Translations under genes and position numbers: made by a program
DNA from: CAXYVX01 sp049297855
Lineage (GTDB): Bacteria > Patescibacteriota > Saccharimonadia > Saccharimonadales > Saccharimonadaceae
Length of the DNA: 16,875 bases
Assembly: GCA_049297855.1 (NCBI GenBank)
Contig: JBAQVB010000030.1
Coordinates: forward strand, 1-16,875
Direction of reading: 5' to 3'
Part shown: piece after piece, positions 1-6,818 of the stretch
Layout: each line of letters opens with the position of its first letter
Numbering within the stretch: position 1 is the first letter of the stretch
Notes under the pieces: model-generated
Databases searched by the model: none
Told to the model about the DNA's origin: nothing
What the model saw: only the letters and a program-made list of their open reading frames with translations

Positions 1-35
1 GTTTTGCTTGATAAATTTATATGATCATTAAATCT

Positions 36-290
36 CTATAACGATTGGCAGTAACCTTGGTTGGTCGACAGCTTCGTTTCAACGGCGGCGTTATCAGGAT
101 TGGGAGTACGCGTGTCGCCAGGGCACAATTTACCCGGGAAAACCAGTGCATGATTGTTGTTTTCAGTTGTAAAGTTATGATTACTATTAGCAATCCATAT
201 ACCGTCCACTTGGCTCAGTCCCAACTGACGCAGAGGACTGCCGTCAGAATTAGGAGCATACCACCAAGCACCGCTAGGTGGCAACGATCC
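36..290 (-). pseudogene. Truncated second type IV pilin C-terminal module, no N-terminus
   Basis: This open frame runs on directly, in the same reading frame, after the TAA (291-293) that ends the upstream pilin. It has no pilin leader or hydrophobic helix of its own, and its only early start is a TTG, with no ribosome binding site. Its C-terminal part matches that of the pilin just upstream. Both have an [FY]PG-basic-x-C motif, then an AV-containing strand, then [YF]CQ a few residues before the stop (GYCQSL here, VFCQNAS there). This is the layout of a pilin D-region closed by a Cys pair. The likeliest reading is a relic or silent cassette from tandem pilin duplication. A separately translated small protein or stop-codon readthrough cannot be excluded. 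It ends with TAG at 36-38. Confidence 0.5.
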
Positions 291-956
291 TTAGCTGGCA
301 TTTTGACAAAAAACAGCATCACCTCCACCGGCTAACGGTACAGCCACGGCCATCGATGACGCATCTGTAATGAGCATCTTGCTGTCGGCCGATGCACAGC
401 GTCGACCCGGGTATATATCAATATATGTATAACCATATTGACCATTTTCCGGATCCTCATTAGAGGCGCCGGGGAATACAGCTATAGCGTTAACTTTGGA
501 TGCCGGCCTTGATGTATATGATCCAAGAAGGCTATCCTTTTGTATCGCCGATGTTGATGAAGGTATAAACCACACGGCGGTATTTATTGTATACCCTAAG
601 TTCTCTACTGTTACTTGCGGGTTATCCATCTTATAAGACTCTATAGAATTGATAACGTGGGCAACATCCTGACGTCTGGTCGTATTTTCTTGGGAGTTTT
701 GTAAGGCTGGCCAGGCAATAAAGACTACGAGAAAAATTAAACCAGCTATAGCTAGGACTCATGCGACTTCAATGATAGTGAAACCATTAATACCCCCCCC
801 CATTGGGTTTGGGGATGGGTTGGGAAAAGTTGGAGTTGGCGTTGTAGTTGACGCTGGAGTTGAAGCTGACGTAGTTAAAGTTAATGAACTATTTGAACTA
901 TTGCTAGATTGATGATTAGATGGAATAGATGTTAGATTATGATTAGGCTTATTCAT
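291..956 (-). pseudogene. Type IV pilin-like gene with in-frame TGA in the N-terminal helix
   Basis: Codons 1-57 encode a Ser/Thr/Asn/Pro-rich stretch. Then comes the prepilin cleavage signature G58 followed by FTIIEVA, with Glu at mature position 5. The next codon (759-761) is TGA. Past it the same frame continues as a perfect pilin helix (VLAIAGLIFLVVFIAW), then a soluble domain with a C-terminal Cys pair (PGRRC and VFCQNAS), ending in TAA at 291-293. The frame is therefore intact except for the TGA at mature position 8. TGA is a genuine stop elsewhere in this window, so the copy reads as interrupted. Point mutation, sequencing error, suppression or readthrough are all possible. An AAAGGAG lies 18 bases before the ATG, which is unusually far. 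The 57-residue leader is long for a prepilin. An alternative start is the ATG at 803-801, inside the poly-G tract, giving a 7-residue leader with no basic residue. Confidence 0.72.
793..801 (-). repeat. Homopolymeric G9 tract just before the prepilin cleavage site
   Basis: Nine consecutive C on the plus strand, read as nine G in the pilin gene. The tract covers the G of an ATG (codon 52) and the codons GGG GGG GGT, six codons before the FTIIE peptide. Runs of this length slip during replication. A change of one base would disconnect the S/T/P-rich leader from the pilin helix. Confidence 0.85.
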
Positions 957-1007
957 GATATTTTAACTATGCTGCTCCTTTAACACGGTTATGGCTGATA
1001 TGGGGAT

Positions 1008-1036
1008 ATGATAGCACGGGAACAATGAAAAAACAA
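1008..1036 (-). promoter_or_regulatory. Sigma70-type promoter of the pilin gene
   Basis: TTGTTT (1036-1031), 17-base spacer, TATCAT (1013-1008) preceded by TGC, an extended -10. The predicted start is near 1001, leaving about 45 bases of leader before the ATG at 956. The interval 957-1090 holds no other recognised feature. Confidence 0.6.
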
Positions 1037-1090
1037 CTCTTGGTATCAAATAATTTAGGCGTGCAACAACAATTCAACGAGGGGTTCGGC

Positions 1091-2134
1091 CTATTCCCCG
1101 CCGTCCAATAATTTTTTACCTTTTATCTGATATTTCAATCCCGTCAAATCGCTCGTCATATAATCGTCGTTCAATAATCCGACGAACGTGTCAACGTCGT
1201 GGCCGTCCATGATGATGATCGCGCCGTCATCCGCCGTCATCAGATCGAGCGACATTTGGTCGGCGTAATCGACCAGTTCTTCCTGGGTTTTGGTGCCAAT
1301 TTCCAGGTTTTGTAGTTTATTAATCGTTGCGCTACGCCCCGCCACTAGCGTATTTAAATCTTGTCCCTCCGGAAAATTTAGCTGGTATTTGCGCGAAATC
1401 TCCTCGATTTTCTGGTCGGCGATAGCCTGAGTTTTGTAATTATAGCCGAACATGGCAGCGAATTTTTTCGGTGCAAAAGCGAAAATCAGATCCGAATCGT
1501 CCACGCTGTCATCGGTTTTAATGATTTTGGTTTGATTATCTAAAAAGTGTCGCTTCACGATCAAAACCTGGCTATCGGTCGGAATCTTAAAGGCCGATTG
1601 CGGTTCAAATTCGCGCAATTTTCCGTCCTGTCCGATTTCCCAGGCCGTGCGCTCATTCAGCGCTCCCGAACCGGAAATCTGTTTCACCACGTAAAACGGC
1701 GCAAAATATTCGCCGGGCGCGTTGGCTTTGCGCGAAAACTTGGCGATGATCATTTTAACGGTTTTAAATTCGTGATCGTATTCATTGAAAGTTTCCACCG
1801 ACGATCGATGATTTTCAATCTGATCCAACGCGTAATCGGCGTTGGCAACCCGTTTGCGCGTTGAATATAACAACACACCCGGTTCACTTTCGCTCTTCTC
1901 GAATTCGCGCGTTTCGAGCCCCAAGCCCGCGCCTTTTTCGATTTCGCCTAAAATATCGAGCGAAAACACCGGCGCAATTTGTGGTTTCAATTCATTCGCC
2001 ACTGGCAAACTATACACCGTATATTTCTTGTTAACGACGAAAAATTCAACGTCAAAATCGTTTTTGTGCTGCGCCGCGCGGTTGGCCCACGCGAAAATAT
2101 CGAAAACATTGTCCTGATTTAGCTGTGATTCCAT
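1091..2134 (-). CDS. DUF4868 / KwaB-like protein (hypothetical)
   Basis: A soluble protein of 347 residues without signal peptide or membrane helix. The N-terminal part is an alpha/beta region. The central part has the pattern basic-x-F-x-DNQTKI, then LIFAFAPKKFAAMFGYNYK, which resembles the segment of DUF4868 proteins where a hydrophobic strand is followed by a 'lysine-F-x-x-[IM]F-x-Y' element. The C-terminus has LLNDDYMTSDLTGLKYQIK-x-K, which recalls the family's 'D-Y-x-x-S-x-LT-x-x-x-Y-x-x-x-x-K' ending. DUF4868 includes KwaB of the Kiwa anti-phage system. No KwaA-like membrane partner is adjacent; the next gene is ribonuclease HI. The assignment rests on recalled patterns and is tentative. 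The ATG at 2134 follows a -10 box by six bases and has no Shine-Dalgarno sequence, so the mRNA is probably leaderless. Confidence 0.6.
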   Translation of the reverse strand: MESQLNQDNVFDIFAWANRAAQHKNDFDVEFFVVNKKYTVYSLPVANELKPQIAPVFSLDILGEIEKGAGLGLETREFEKSESEPGVLLYSTRKRVANADYALDQIENHRSSVETFNEYDHEFKTVKMIIAKFSRKANAPGEYFAPFYVVKQISGSGALNERTAWEIGQDGKLREFEPQSAFKIPTDSQVLIVKRHFLDNQTKIIKTDDSVDDSDLIFAFAPKKFAAMFGYNYKTQAIADQKIEEISRKYQLNFPEGQDLNTLVAGRSATINKLQNLEIGTKTQEELVDYADQMSLDLMTADDGAIIIMDGHDVDTFVGLLNDDYMTSDLTGLKYQIKGKKLLDGGE

Positions 2135-2140
2135 GCTAAT

Positions 2141-2149
2141 ATTTTAGCA
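2141..2149 (-). promoter_or_regulatory. Extended -10 box for a leaderless start
   Basis: TGC plus TAAAAT (2146-2141), then ATTAGC, then ATG. With the usual -7 to +1 spacing, transcription would begin on the A of the ATG. The hexamer lies inside the inverted repeat GCTAA-AATA-TTAGC (2148-2135), which could also serve as an operator. Confidence 0.55.
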
Positions 2150-2165
2150 TAAATTTATAAGCATC

Positions 2166-2660
2166 TTAGACTTTCTGCGATCCGATGAGCGCACGCCGTC
2201 GTGCCTCGTTCGCCCAATGATCCGCCAGCTCATTTAATTCTGTCCCGACGTGACCGCGCGTCCAGTTTAAAGAGCCGCCCAACATCGCGAATTCCCGATA
2301 TTTCGCAAATAATGGCACGACGAGATCGAGATTTTTAATGCCGCCCTTTTTCGTCCAATGGTTACGCTCCCAGGTTGGCGCCCATTTCGTTAAAACGTTA
2401 ATCCAAAATTGCGAATCGGTCGTCAACACGGCGGTTTCGCTCTTCGCTAATCGCCCCGCTGATTTTTCAATCACGAAATCATCCATCGCCATAAAAATCG
2501 CCCGCGCTTCCATGCGAATGTTGGTCGTGTGATCGCGTGGCGTCGTTGAATCCACCACTTCACCACCAATCAGATACGGCGTGCCATTTTTAATGACGGC
2601 AAATCCGCCCGGTCCAGGATTAGTCGGTGCCGTACTGCCATCGGTAAAATAAGATATCAC
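2166..2660 (-). CDS. rnhA: Ribonuclease HI
   Basis: Degrades the RNA strand of RNA:DNA hybrids in the cytoplasm, such as R-loops and replication primers. The 164-residue length fits bacterial RNase HI. The metal-binding set is visible: D7 in FTDGS, E51 in RMEARA, D82 in TTDSQF, and D147 in ELADHWAN, with H137 in the RGHVG loop. A basic Trp-rich segment (WAPTWERNHWTKKGGIKN) corresponds to the substrate-binding region. The start is GTG at 2660: a stop-free upstream extension is not supported, and a -10 box ends six bases before this GTG. There is no Shine-Dalgarno sequence, which again suggests a leaderless mRNA. It is followed after 31 bases by the DUF4868-like gene, which has its own promoter. 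Confidence 0.93.
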   Translation of the reverse strand: MISYFTDGSTAPTNPGPGGFAVIKNGTPYLIGGEVVDSTTPRDHTTNIRMEARAIFMAMDDFVIEKSAGRLAKSETAVLTTDSQFWINVLTKWAPTWERNHWTKKGGIKNLDLVVPLFAKYREFAMLGGSLNWTRGHVGTELNELADHWANEARRRALIGSQKV

Positions 2661-2666
2661 CGAACC

Positions 2667-2675
2667 ATTTTAGCA
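2667..2675 (-). promoter_or_regulatory. Extended -10 box for leaderless rnhA
   Basis: TGC plus TAAAAT (2672-2667), then GGTTCG, then the GTG start. The hexamer and spacing are the same as at the 2134 gene. Confidence 0.55.
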
Positions 2676-2700
2676 TAATTACTCCACCCTCGCCTTGACT

Positions 2701-2739
2701 CAAAAACCAAAATAAAAACTCCACCGCGCAGGTGAAGTT
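2701..2739 (-). terminator. Rho-independent terminator after the tRNA pair
   Basis: A 9-bp stem (2739-2731 with 2725-2717, one U-G pair), loop of five bases, then a T-rich tract TTTATTTTGGTTTTT on the minus strand. It starts eight bases after the CCA end of tRNA-Arg. Confidence 0.85.
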
Positions 2740-2746
2740 CTTGTTT

Positions 2747-2825
<79 letters not shown>

Positions 2826-2860
2826 AATTCGCGGATTGGATTTTCCGTGGCTAAATTTTC

Positions 2861-2936
2861 TGGTCGGGGTGAAGTGACTCGAACACTCGACCTCGCCGTC
2901 CCGAACGGCGCGCGCTACCAACTGCGCCACACCCCG
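2861..2936 (-). tRNA. tRNA-Pro (anticodon CGG)
   Basis: Acceptor CGGGGTG/CACCCCG with the C1-G72 pair typical of bacterial tRNA-Pro, D stem GCGC/GCGC, anticodon stem CGCCG/CGGCG with loop TTCGGGA, T loop TTCGAGT, discriminator A and encoded CCA. It decodes CCG. Confidence 0.96.
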
Positions 2937-2951
2937 GAAAATCACTTTAAC

Positions 2952-2980
2952 AGTTTACACTCTTTTAGAAAACTTCGCAA
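2952..2980 (-). promoter_or_regulatory. Promoter of the tRNA pair
   Basis: TTGCGA (2980-2975), 17-base spacer, TAAACT (2957-2952). The start would be about nine bases before the tRNA-Pro 5' end. The -35 box is 17 bases beyond the end of the DUF488 gene. Confidence 0.6.
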
Positions 2981-2996
2981 GCTTTTTTGTGGAATT

Positions 2997-3413
2997 TCAT
3001 TTTTTAATCAAGTTTTCCAACCAATTTTTCAAAACCACCGCATTATTCTGCGCTTCATTTCGCGCAGAATACATAAGTTCAATGCTTTTACCCTGCAAAA
3101 TTTCATTTTTCACACTTTCGCGAAAAGTTATAGCAAGCGGGTTTTCGTTCAATTCAGCCAAATATTTTTCGCGAAATTCCGGCCATTTTTTACTTTCATG
3201 CCCAAACCATTCGCGAAGTTCAGCGCTTGGCGCAATGTTTTTCGCCCAACCTTTTTGAGGACCAAAATTCGCGAAATTCTCCGATTGGTCGAGCGCGGCA
3301 TTTTCATGAGAAATTCCGCGCGGCCACAATCTGTCAATCAAAATCCGTAATTTTCCGTCATTTCCCTCACTGTCGTAAATTCGCGAAATCAAAATCTTGC
3401 CCGGTTTTTCCAT
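2997..3413 (-). CDS. DUF488 family protein (YeaO-like)
   Basis: 138 residues with the hallmarks of DUF488: RIYD near the start, LIDRLWPRGIS, NIAPSAELREWFGHESKKWPEFREKYLAEL in the middle, and LMYSARNEAQNNAVVLKNWLE at the end. The family is widespread, cytoplasmic and functionally uncharacterised, so no reaction is proposed. The ATG at 3413 starts one base after the glyS stop codon, so the gene is very likely translated from the glyS mRNA. Confidence 0.85.
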   Translation of the reverse strand: MEKPGKILISRIYDSEGNDGKLRILIDRLWPRGISHENAALDQSENFANFGPQKGWAKNIAPSAELREWFGHESKKWPEFREKYLAELNENPLAITFRESVKNEILQGKSIELMYSARNEAQNNAVVLKNWLENLIKK

Positions 3414-3414
3414 T

Positions 3415-4800
3415 TTATTTCTCCAAAAATGCCGCCAGTTCAGAGATTTTCACGCGCGTTTGCTCGCCCGAATCGCGAAAACGGACGGTGATGTCGTCTT
3501 GTTCAAGCGAGTCAAAATCCACCACCACGCAGAACGGGCAGCCAATTTCGTCGGCTTTAGCATAGCGTTTACCGATGTTGCCGCTGTCGTCCCAAACTAC
3601 GCGACCCGGGAATTGGACGGATAAGTGAGCGTGGATTTGGCGTGCTTTGGTTACCAGATCCGGTTTATTTTTCAACAGCGGTGAAACCGTGACTAACACC
3701 GGCGCCAAATTATGTGGCAGCGCCAGAATCTTGCGCGAATCCTTTTGGGTTAGTGCTTGCGCCAGCACTGCCATCACCAACCGCTCAACGCCAAAACTCG
3801 GCTCGATCACGTGCGGAATAAAACCGTCTTTACCGTGCTTTTCGAATTCCGGCGTACCCGGTTTCGGACGATATAACATAGATTTACCCGATGCGCGATC
3901 GATATTACTGAGATCAAAATCCGTCCGATAGGCCAACCCCATCAGCTCTTCGCGACCGATCGGATAATCGTATTCAATGTCAATCGTTTTTTTGGAATAA
4001 TGCGCGCGATCCTGTTCCGGCACGTCCAACTCGTGAATTTTCGTCGGATCAAGGCCGATTTTTTGCTCCAAAAATTCGTGAACTAATTTCAATAATTTGT
4101 CGAAATTCTCCGACCAAGTTTCCGGATCGACGAAATATTCGACTTCCATTTGCTCGAATTCGCGCGAACGGAAAATAAAGTCGCGCGGGCTTATTTCGTT
4201 ACGAAAAGCTTTACCTTGCTGCGCTATACCAAACGGCAGCGACGGATAAAAACTGTCAACCACGTTCTTATAGTTAGTAAAAATGCCCTGCGCCGTTTCT
4301 GGCCGCAAATAGGCGACGCTGGTTTCATCACTGATCGGTCCGACGTGTGTTTGAAACATCATATTGAACGATCGCACCTCTGACAATTCGTTGCCGTCGG
4401 GCGATTTGACATGATTGTCGCGAATCAATGTCGTGATATCGTCATTGCTTAGCCCTTCCGCTTCGATACCGGCGTCCTTGAGCAAATGATCGGCGCGATA
4501 ACGGCGATGATTGGCTAAATCTTCAACCAGCGGATCAGCGAACGTTGCCACGTGCCCCGAGGCGCGCCACACCGCCGAATTCATGATAATTGCAGCGTCA
4601 ACACCGTAAATCTCGTCGCGTTTATCAACCCAAAAATTCCACCACGCGCGCATAATGTTGCGTTTCAGCGCCACACCGAGCGGCCCCCAATCCCACGTCC
4701 CAGCCAGTCCACCGTAAACATCCGATCCCGGATAAATAAAACCTCGCCGCTTAGTTAAACTGATAATTTCGTTCATCGTTGTATCGTTTTTTTCCGCCAT
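3415..4800 (-). CDS. glyS: Glycyl-tRNA synthetase, single-chain (alpha2) type
   Basis: Charges tRNA-Gly with glycine using ATP. This is the single-polypeptide class II dimeric form, not the GlyQ/GlyS tetramer. Visible elements (from the upstream ATG at 4806): an N-terminal RRGFIYPGSDVYGGL segment (about 20-34), RPETAQGIF (about 168), motif 2 FRSREFEQMEVEYF (about 212-225), motif 3 EPSFGVERLVMAVL (about 335-348), and a C-terminal anticodon-binding domain with APVLVTVSPL and GCPFCVVVDFDSLE. Two in-frame ATGs compete. GGAGG ends one base before the first (4806) but seven bases before the second (4800), so 4800 is chosen, giving 461 residues. DUF488 follows directly. The length is normal for bacterial dimeric GlyRS. 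Confidence 0.96.
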   Translation of the reverse strand: MAEKNDTTMNEIISLTKRRGFIYPGSDVYGGLAGTWDWGPLGVALKRNIMRAWWNFWVDKRDEIYGVDAAIIMNSAVWRASGHVATFADPLVEDLANHRRYRADHLLKDAGIEAEGLSNDDITTLIRDNHVKSPDGNELSEVRSFNMMFQTHVGPISDETSVAYLRPETAQGIFTNYKNVVDSFYPSLPFGIAQQGKAFRNEISPRDFIFRSREFEQMEVEYFVDPETWSENFDKLLKLVHEFLEQKIGLDPTKIHELDVPEQDRAHYSKKTIDIEYDYPIGREELMGLAYRTDFDLSNIDRASGKSMLYRPKPGTPEFEKHGKDGFIPHVIEPSFGVERLVMAVLAQALTQKDSRKILALPHNLAPVLVTVSPLLKNKPDLVTKARQIHAHLSVQFPGRVVWDDSGNIGKRYAKADEIGCPFCVVVDFDSLEQDDITVRFRDSGEQTRVKISELAAFLEK

Positions 4801-4864
4801 CGTCATCCCTCCTTTTCGCTGTCAAATCGCGTTTTGCGCATTAATTTATACTTTTTATGAGACG

Positions 4865-4873
4865 ATTATAGCA
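4865..4873 (-). promoter_or_regulatory. Extended -10 promoter of glyS
   Basis: TGC plus TATAAT (4870-4865), without a good -35. The predicted start near 4858 gives a 58-base leader carrying AAAGGAGG. There is no recognisable T-box in this short leader. Confidence 0.65.
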
Positions 4874-4888
4874 TCTCGTGACAAATTT

Positions 4889-5581
4889 CTAAACCTTAGC
4901 CGCGCTCTTAGCCACCAGCAAACAGTCGTCGATATAGTTGTTAATTTGAGCGATTTTAGCTACGATCGCTGGGGTGTTAGAACTTAGAATTCGCAAAATT
5001 TTAATCTGATCAACACCATATTGTCCGACATTTGCGAACAAAAAAGCTTGTTCATGGTCATCCCAAACGTAGCGCGCATCCTCGAGCAATTTCATGCCAT
5101 TGCGATCGGTGCGCAAATTCAGCTCTGTCCCGCCAATTTTCGCGAGGTGCAAATAAAACCAGGTTTCCGTAATTTTTAAGTTAATTGCGGGATTATTGAG
5201 GGCGGTCAGCGTAGCCCCGAGCAGATCAAAATAGGCCGAAGCGTCGATATTTTCCGCAGCGCGCGTTACTTGTTTGATCGCCTCGTAGCCAAATTCCATT
5301 TTAGCAAAATCGTCAATGATTGAATAAAAATTTTGCTCAACTCGAGCCCCTGTTAAAGTCCACATAGTGCTAACCTTATTGGCGCTCTTAACGAGGTTCA
5401 CGTCGCACACGGCGAATAGTTCAATACCGCCGGCCAGTCGTGACTTCTCGCGTCGCACACCTCGCGCCATTACACTCAAAACGCCGTCATTAGGCGTCAA
5501 AACCGTCAAAATCCGATCTGCTTCGCCGTAATTAGTGCGGCGCAAAATTATGGCTTTGGTGCGCAAATTATTGCTCATCAT
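4889..5581 (-). CDS. recO: DNA repair protein RecO
   Basis: RecO helps load RecA at gaps in the RecFOR pathway and anneals SSB-coated DNA. The N-terminal OB-fold is clear: LRTKAIILRRTNYGEADRILTVLTPNDG, then MARGVRREKSRLAGGIELF. The C-terminal half is helical. The region where many RecO proteins hold a Cys4 zinc site reads LNLRTDRNGMKLLEDARYVWDD, so those cysteines are absent. At 230 residues the length is normal. The start ATG (5581) overlaps the TGA of the upstream regulator (ATGA), so it is translationally coupled to a histidine kinase-regulator pair. A second ATG follows immediately, so the start may be one codon later. Confidence 0.9.
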   Translation of the reverse strand: MMSNNLRTKAIILRRTNYGEADRILTVLTPNDGVLSVMARGVRREKSRLAGGIELFAVCDVNLVKSANKVSTMWTLTGARVEQNFYSIIDDFAKMEFGYEAIKQVTRAAENIDASAYFDLLGATLTALNNPAINLKITETWFYLHLAKIGGTELNLRTDRNGMKLLEDARYVWDDHEQAFLFANVGQYGVDQIKILRILSSNTPAIVAKIAQINNYIDDCLLVAKSAAKV

Positions 5582-5982
5582 ATTGGTTTCCCCTTGCCCG
5601 TCGCCACCGAATCGTCAATTACGGATCGTACGGCCGCACGCAGTTTAGTCGGCGTGATGGTGGTCTTGTCTAAAACTTGGCGCACGCCGAATTCGCGCAC
5701 GTCGTCTAACCGAATTCGTGACGCCACCGATGATAAAATAATAATCGGCACCACTCGCAAATCGGTATAACTCTGCATCTCATTGAGCAGCACAAATAAG
5801 TTTTGCTCGCCCAGCAACACGTCCGCCACAATAGCGACCGGCCAACAGCGGTTCATTTCACCAAACACGGCGGCCGGATCCGCCACTGTCGTGACTGTAA
5901 ATTCGCGACACAAATTTTTGGCCAAACTGTCCGCCAGCCAATTATCGTCCTCCACCAACAAGATTTGGGAGGGGCGAATCAT
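5578..5982 (-). CDS. Stand-alone response regulator receiver domain
   Basis: A single CheY-like receiver with no output domain. With the start at 5982 the acidic pair is D12-D13 (VEDD), the phospho-acceptor D54 (VADVLL), the switch S84 (ILSS) and the conserved K106 (LDKTT). An earlier in-frame ATG exists at 5994, but the ATG at 5982 overlaps the TGA of the kinase (ATGA). That is the same coupling used at the next junction, so 5982 is preferred (134 residues). It is probably phosphorylated by the adjacent kinase. Its output must come through protein contacts, since no DNA-binding domain is present. Confidence 0.88.
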   Translation of the reverse strand: MIRPSQILLVEDDNWLADSLAKNLCREFTVTTVADPAAVFGEMNRCWPVAIVADVLLGEQNLFVLLNEMQSYTDLRVVPIIILSSVASRIRLDDVREFGVRQVLDKTTITPTKLRAAVRSVIDDSVATGKGKPI

Positions 5983-6773
5983 AACGCGTCCCACAAACTT
6001 AATTGACGAGACAATGGCAAAGTAACTGAAAAAGTTAGACCATTTTGGCGGTGTCGGGCGATGTCGAGCCGACCGTTCATTTTTTGCGCAAAGGCCTCGG
6101 CAATCGCCAGACCCAAACCAGAGCTGAGGGGTCGATCTGACAGCGGTTGTCGACGTCCCAAATTATCGCGCAAACCACGAAATTCATGCAAACTAAGTGA
6201 CGTACCGTGATCGCGCACCTCTATCACGGAAGCTTGTGGCGCCGTCACATGATCGCGCGGACGACTCAACCGCATCGATATTTCAACCGCCTGACCACTG
6301 TTATTATATTGTAGCGAATTGTCAATAATATTTAATATGAGGGCGCGCAACAGATCCCGATTGGCGATCACGGGCGACGATTGACGCGCTTTATGAATCA
6401 CAATCTTTTGATTCAGGGCGCTAGCCAGTGGCGAAATTTCCGTCACAATATCGTGCAATACACTGTCTATGTAAATCGGCTCCAATTTAAACAATCCGTC
6501 CTCCAGTCGCGCCGCTCGCGTCAAACCATCGACCAGCCGCAACGAACGCTCCGCCGTTAGACGAATTTTTTGGGCAATCACCCGACTATCCTCGATCGGC
6601 AAATCGGCGTCAGCGGACGAATCCAATAATTCTAATGACAATTGGCGCATCAACACCAGTGGCGTTTTAAGTTCGTGCGCCGCCACGACCAGCGGATTAA
6701 CCGGCCTTAAAGTAGCTGAACCGGAACTAATCGCTTGCTCACCTGAACCACCAGTTGCCCCTCCACGTTGCAT
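5979..6773 (-). CDS. Cytoplasmic sensorless histidine kinase
   Basis: 264 residues with a HisKA domain (phospho-acceptor H33 in AAHELKTPL) followed by a HATPase_c domain: N-box NIIDNSLQYNN (about 148-158), G1 VRDHGTS (about 186-192), G2 SGLGLAIAEAF (about 218-228). Only about 28 low-complexity residues precede the H-box, and there is no membrane helix or PAS/GAF domain. Input must therefore come through partner proteins or the short N-terminus. It is first gene of a kinase-regulator-recO operon with ATGA overlaps. The ATG at 6773 has no Shine-Dalgarno sequence and lies exactly six bases after a TATAAT, so the mRNA appears leaderless. Confidence 0.9.
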   Translation of the reverse strand: MQRGGATGGSGEQAISSGSATLRPVNPLVVAAHELKTPLVLMRQLSLELLDSSADADLPIEDSRVIAQKIRLTAERSLRLVDGLTRAARLEDGLFKLEPIYIDSVLHDIVTEISPLASALNQKIVIHKARQSSPVIANRDLLRALILNIIDNSLQYNNSGQAVEISMRLSRPRDHVTAPQASVIEVRDHGTSLSLHEFRGLRDNLGRRQPLSDRPLSSGLGLAIAEAFAQKMNGRLDIARHRQNGLTFSVTLPLSRQLSLWDAL

Positions 6774-6779
6774 GGCCTA

Positions 6780-6788
6780 ATTATAGCA
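6780..6788 (-). promoter_or_regulatory. Extended -10 box for the leaderless kinase mRNA
   Basis: TGC plus TATAAT (6785-6780), then TAGGCC, then ATG. Standard spacing puts the transcription start on the A of the ATG. The -35 region is only weakly matched. Confidence 0.65.
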
Positions 6789-6818
6789 GTCTGCGCACCA
6801 AAACCAAACCGCTAACGT

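Noticed and set aside
759..761. UGA-as-glycine code of Gracilibacteria or SR1
   Set aside because: TGA ends xseB two bases before the next ATG, and ends the kinase and its regulator in ATGA overlaps with the next start. Reading through would run into the following genes. The TGA in the pilin is therefore treated as a nonsense codon.
753..765. 11-base match between the pilin TGA region and the 26-base repeat
   Set aside because: CGCATGAGTCC is too short to be significant in a 17-kb window, and it lies in the conserved pilin helix.
2847..3350. 167-codon plus-strand ORF
   Set aside because: It runs through tRNA-Pro and antisense to the DUF488 gene, and its product has no recognisable domain.
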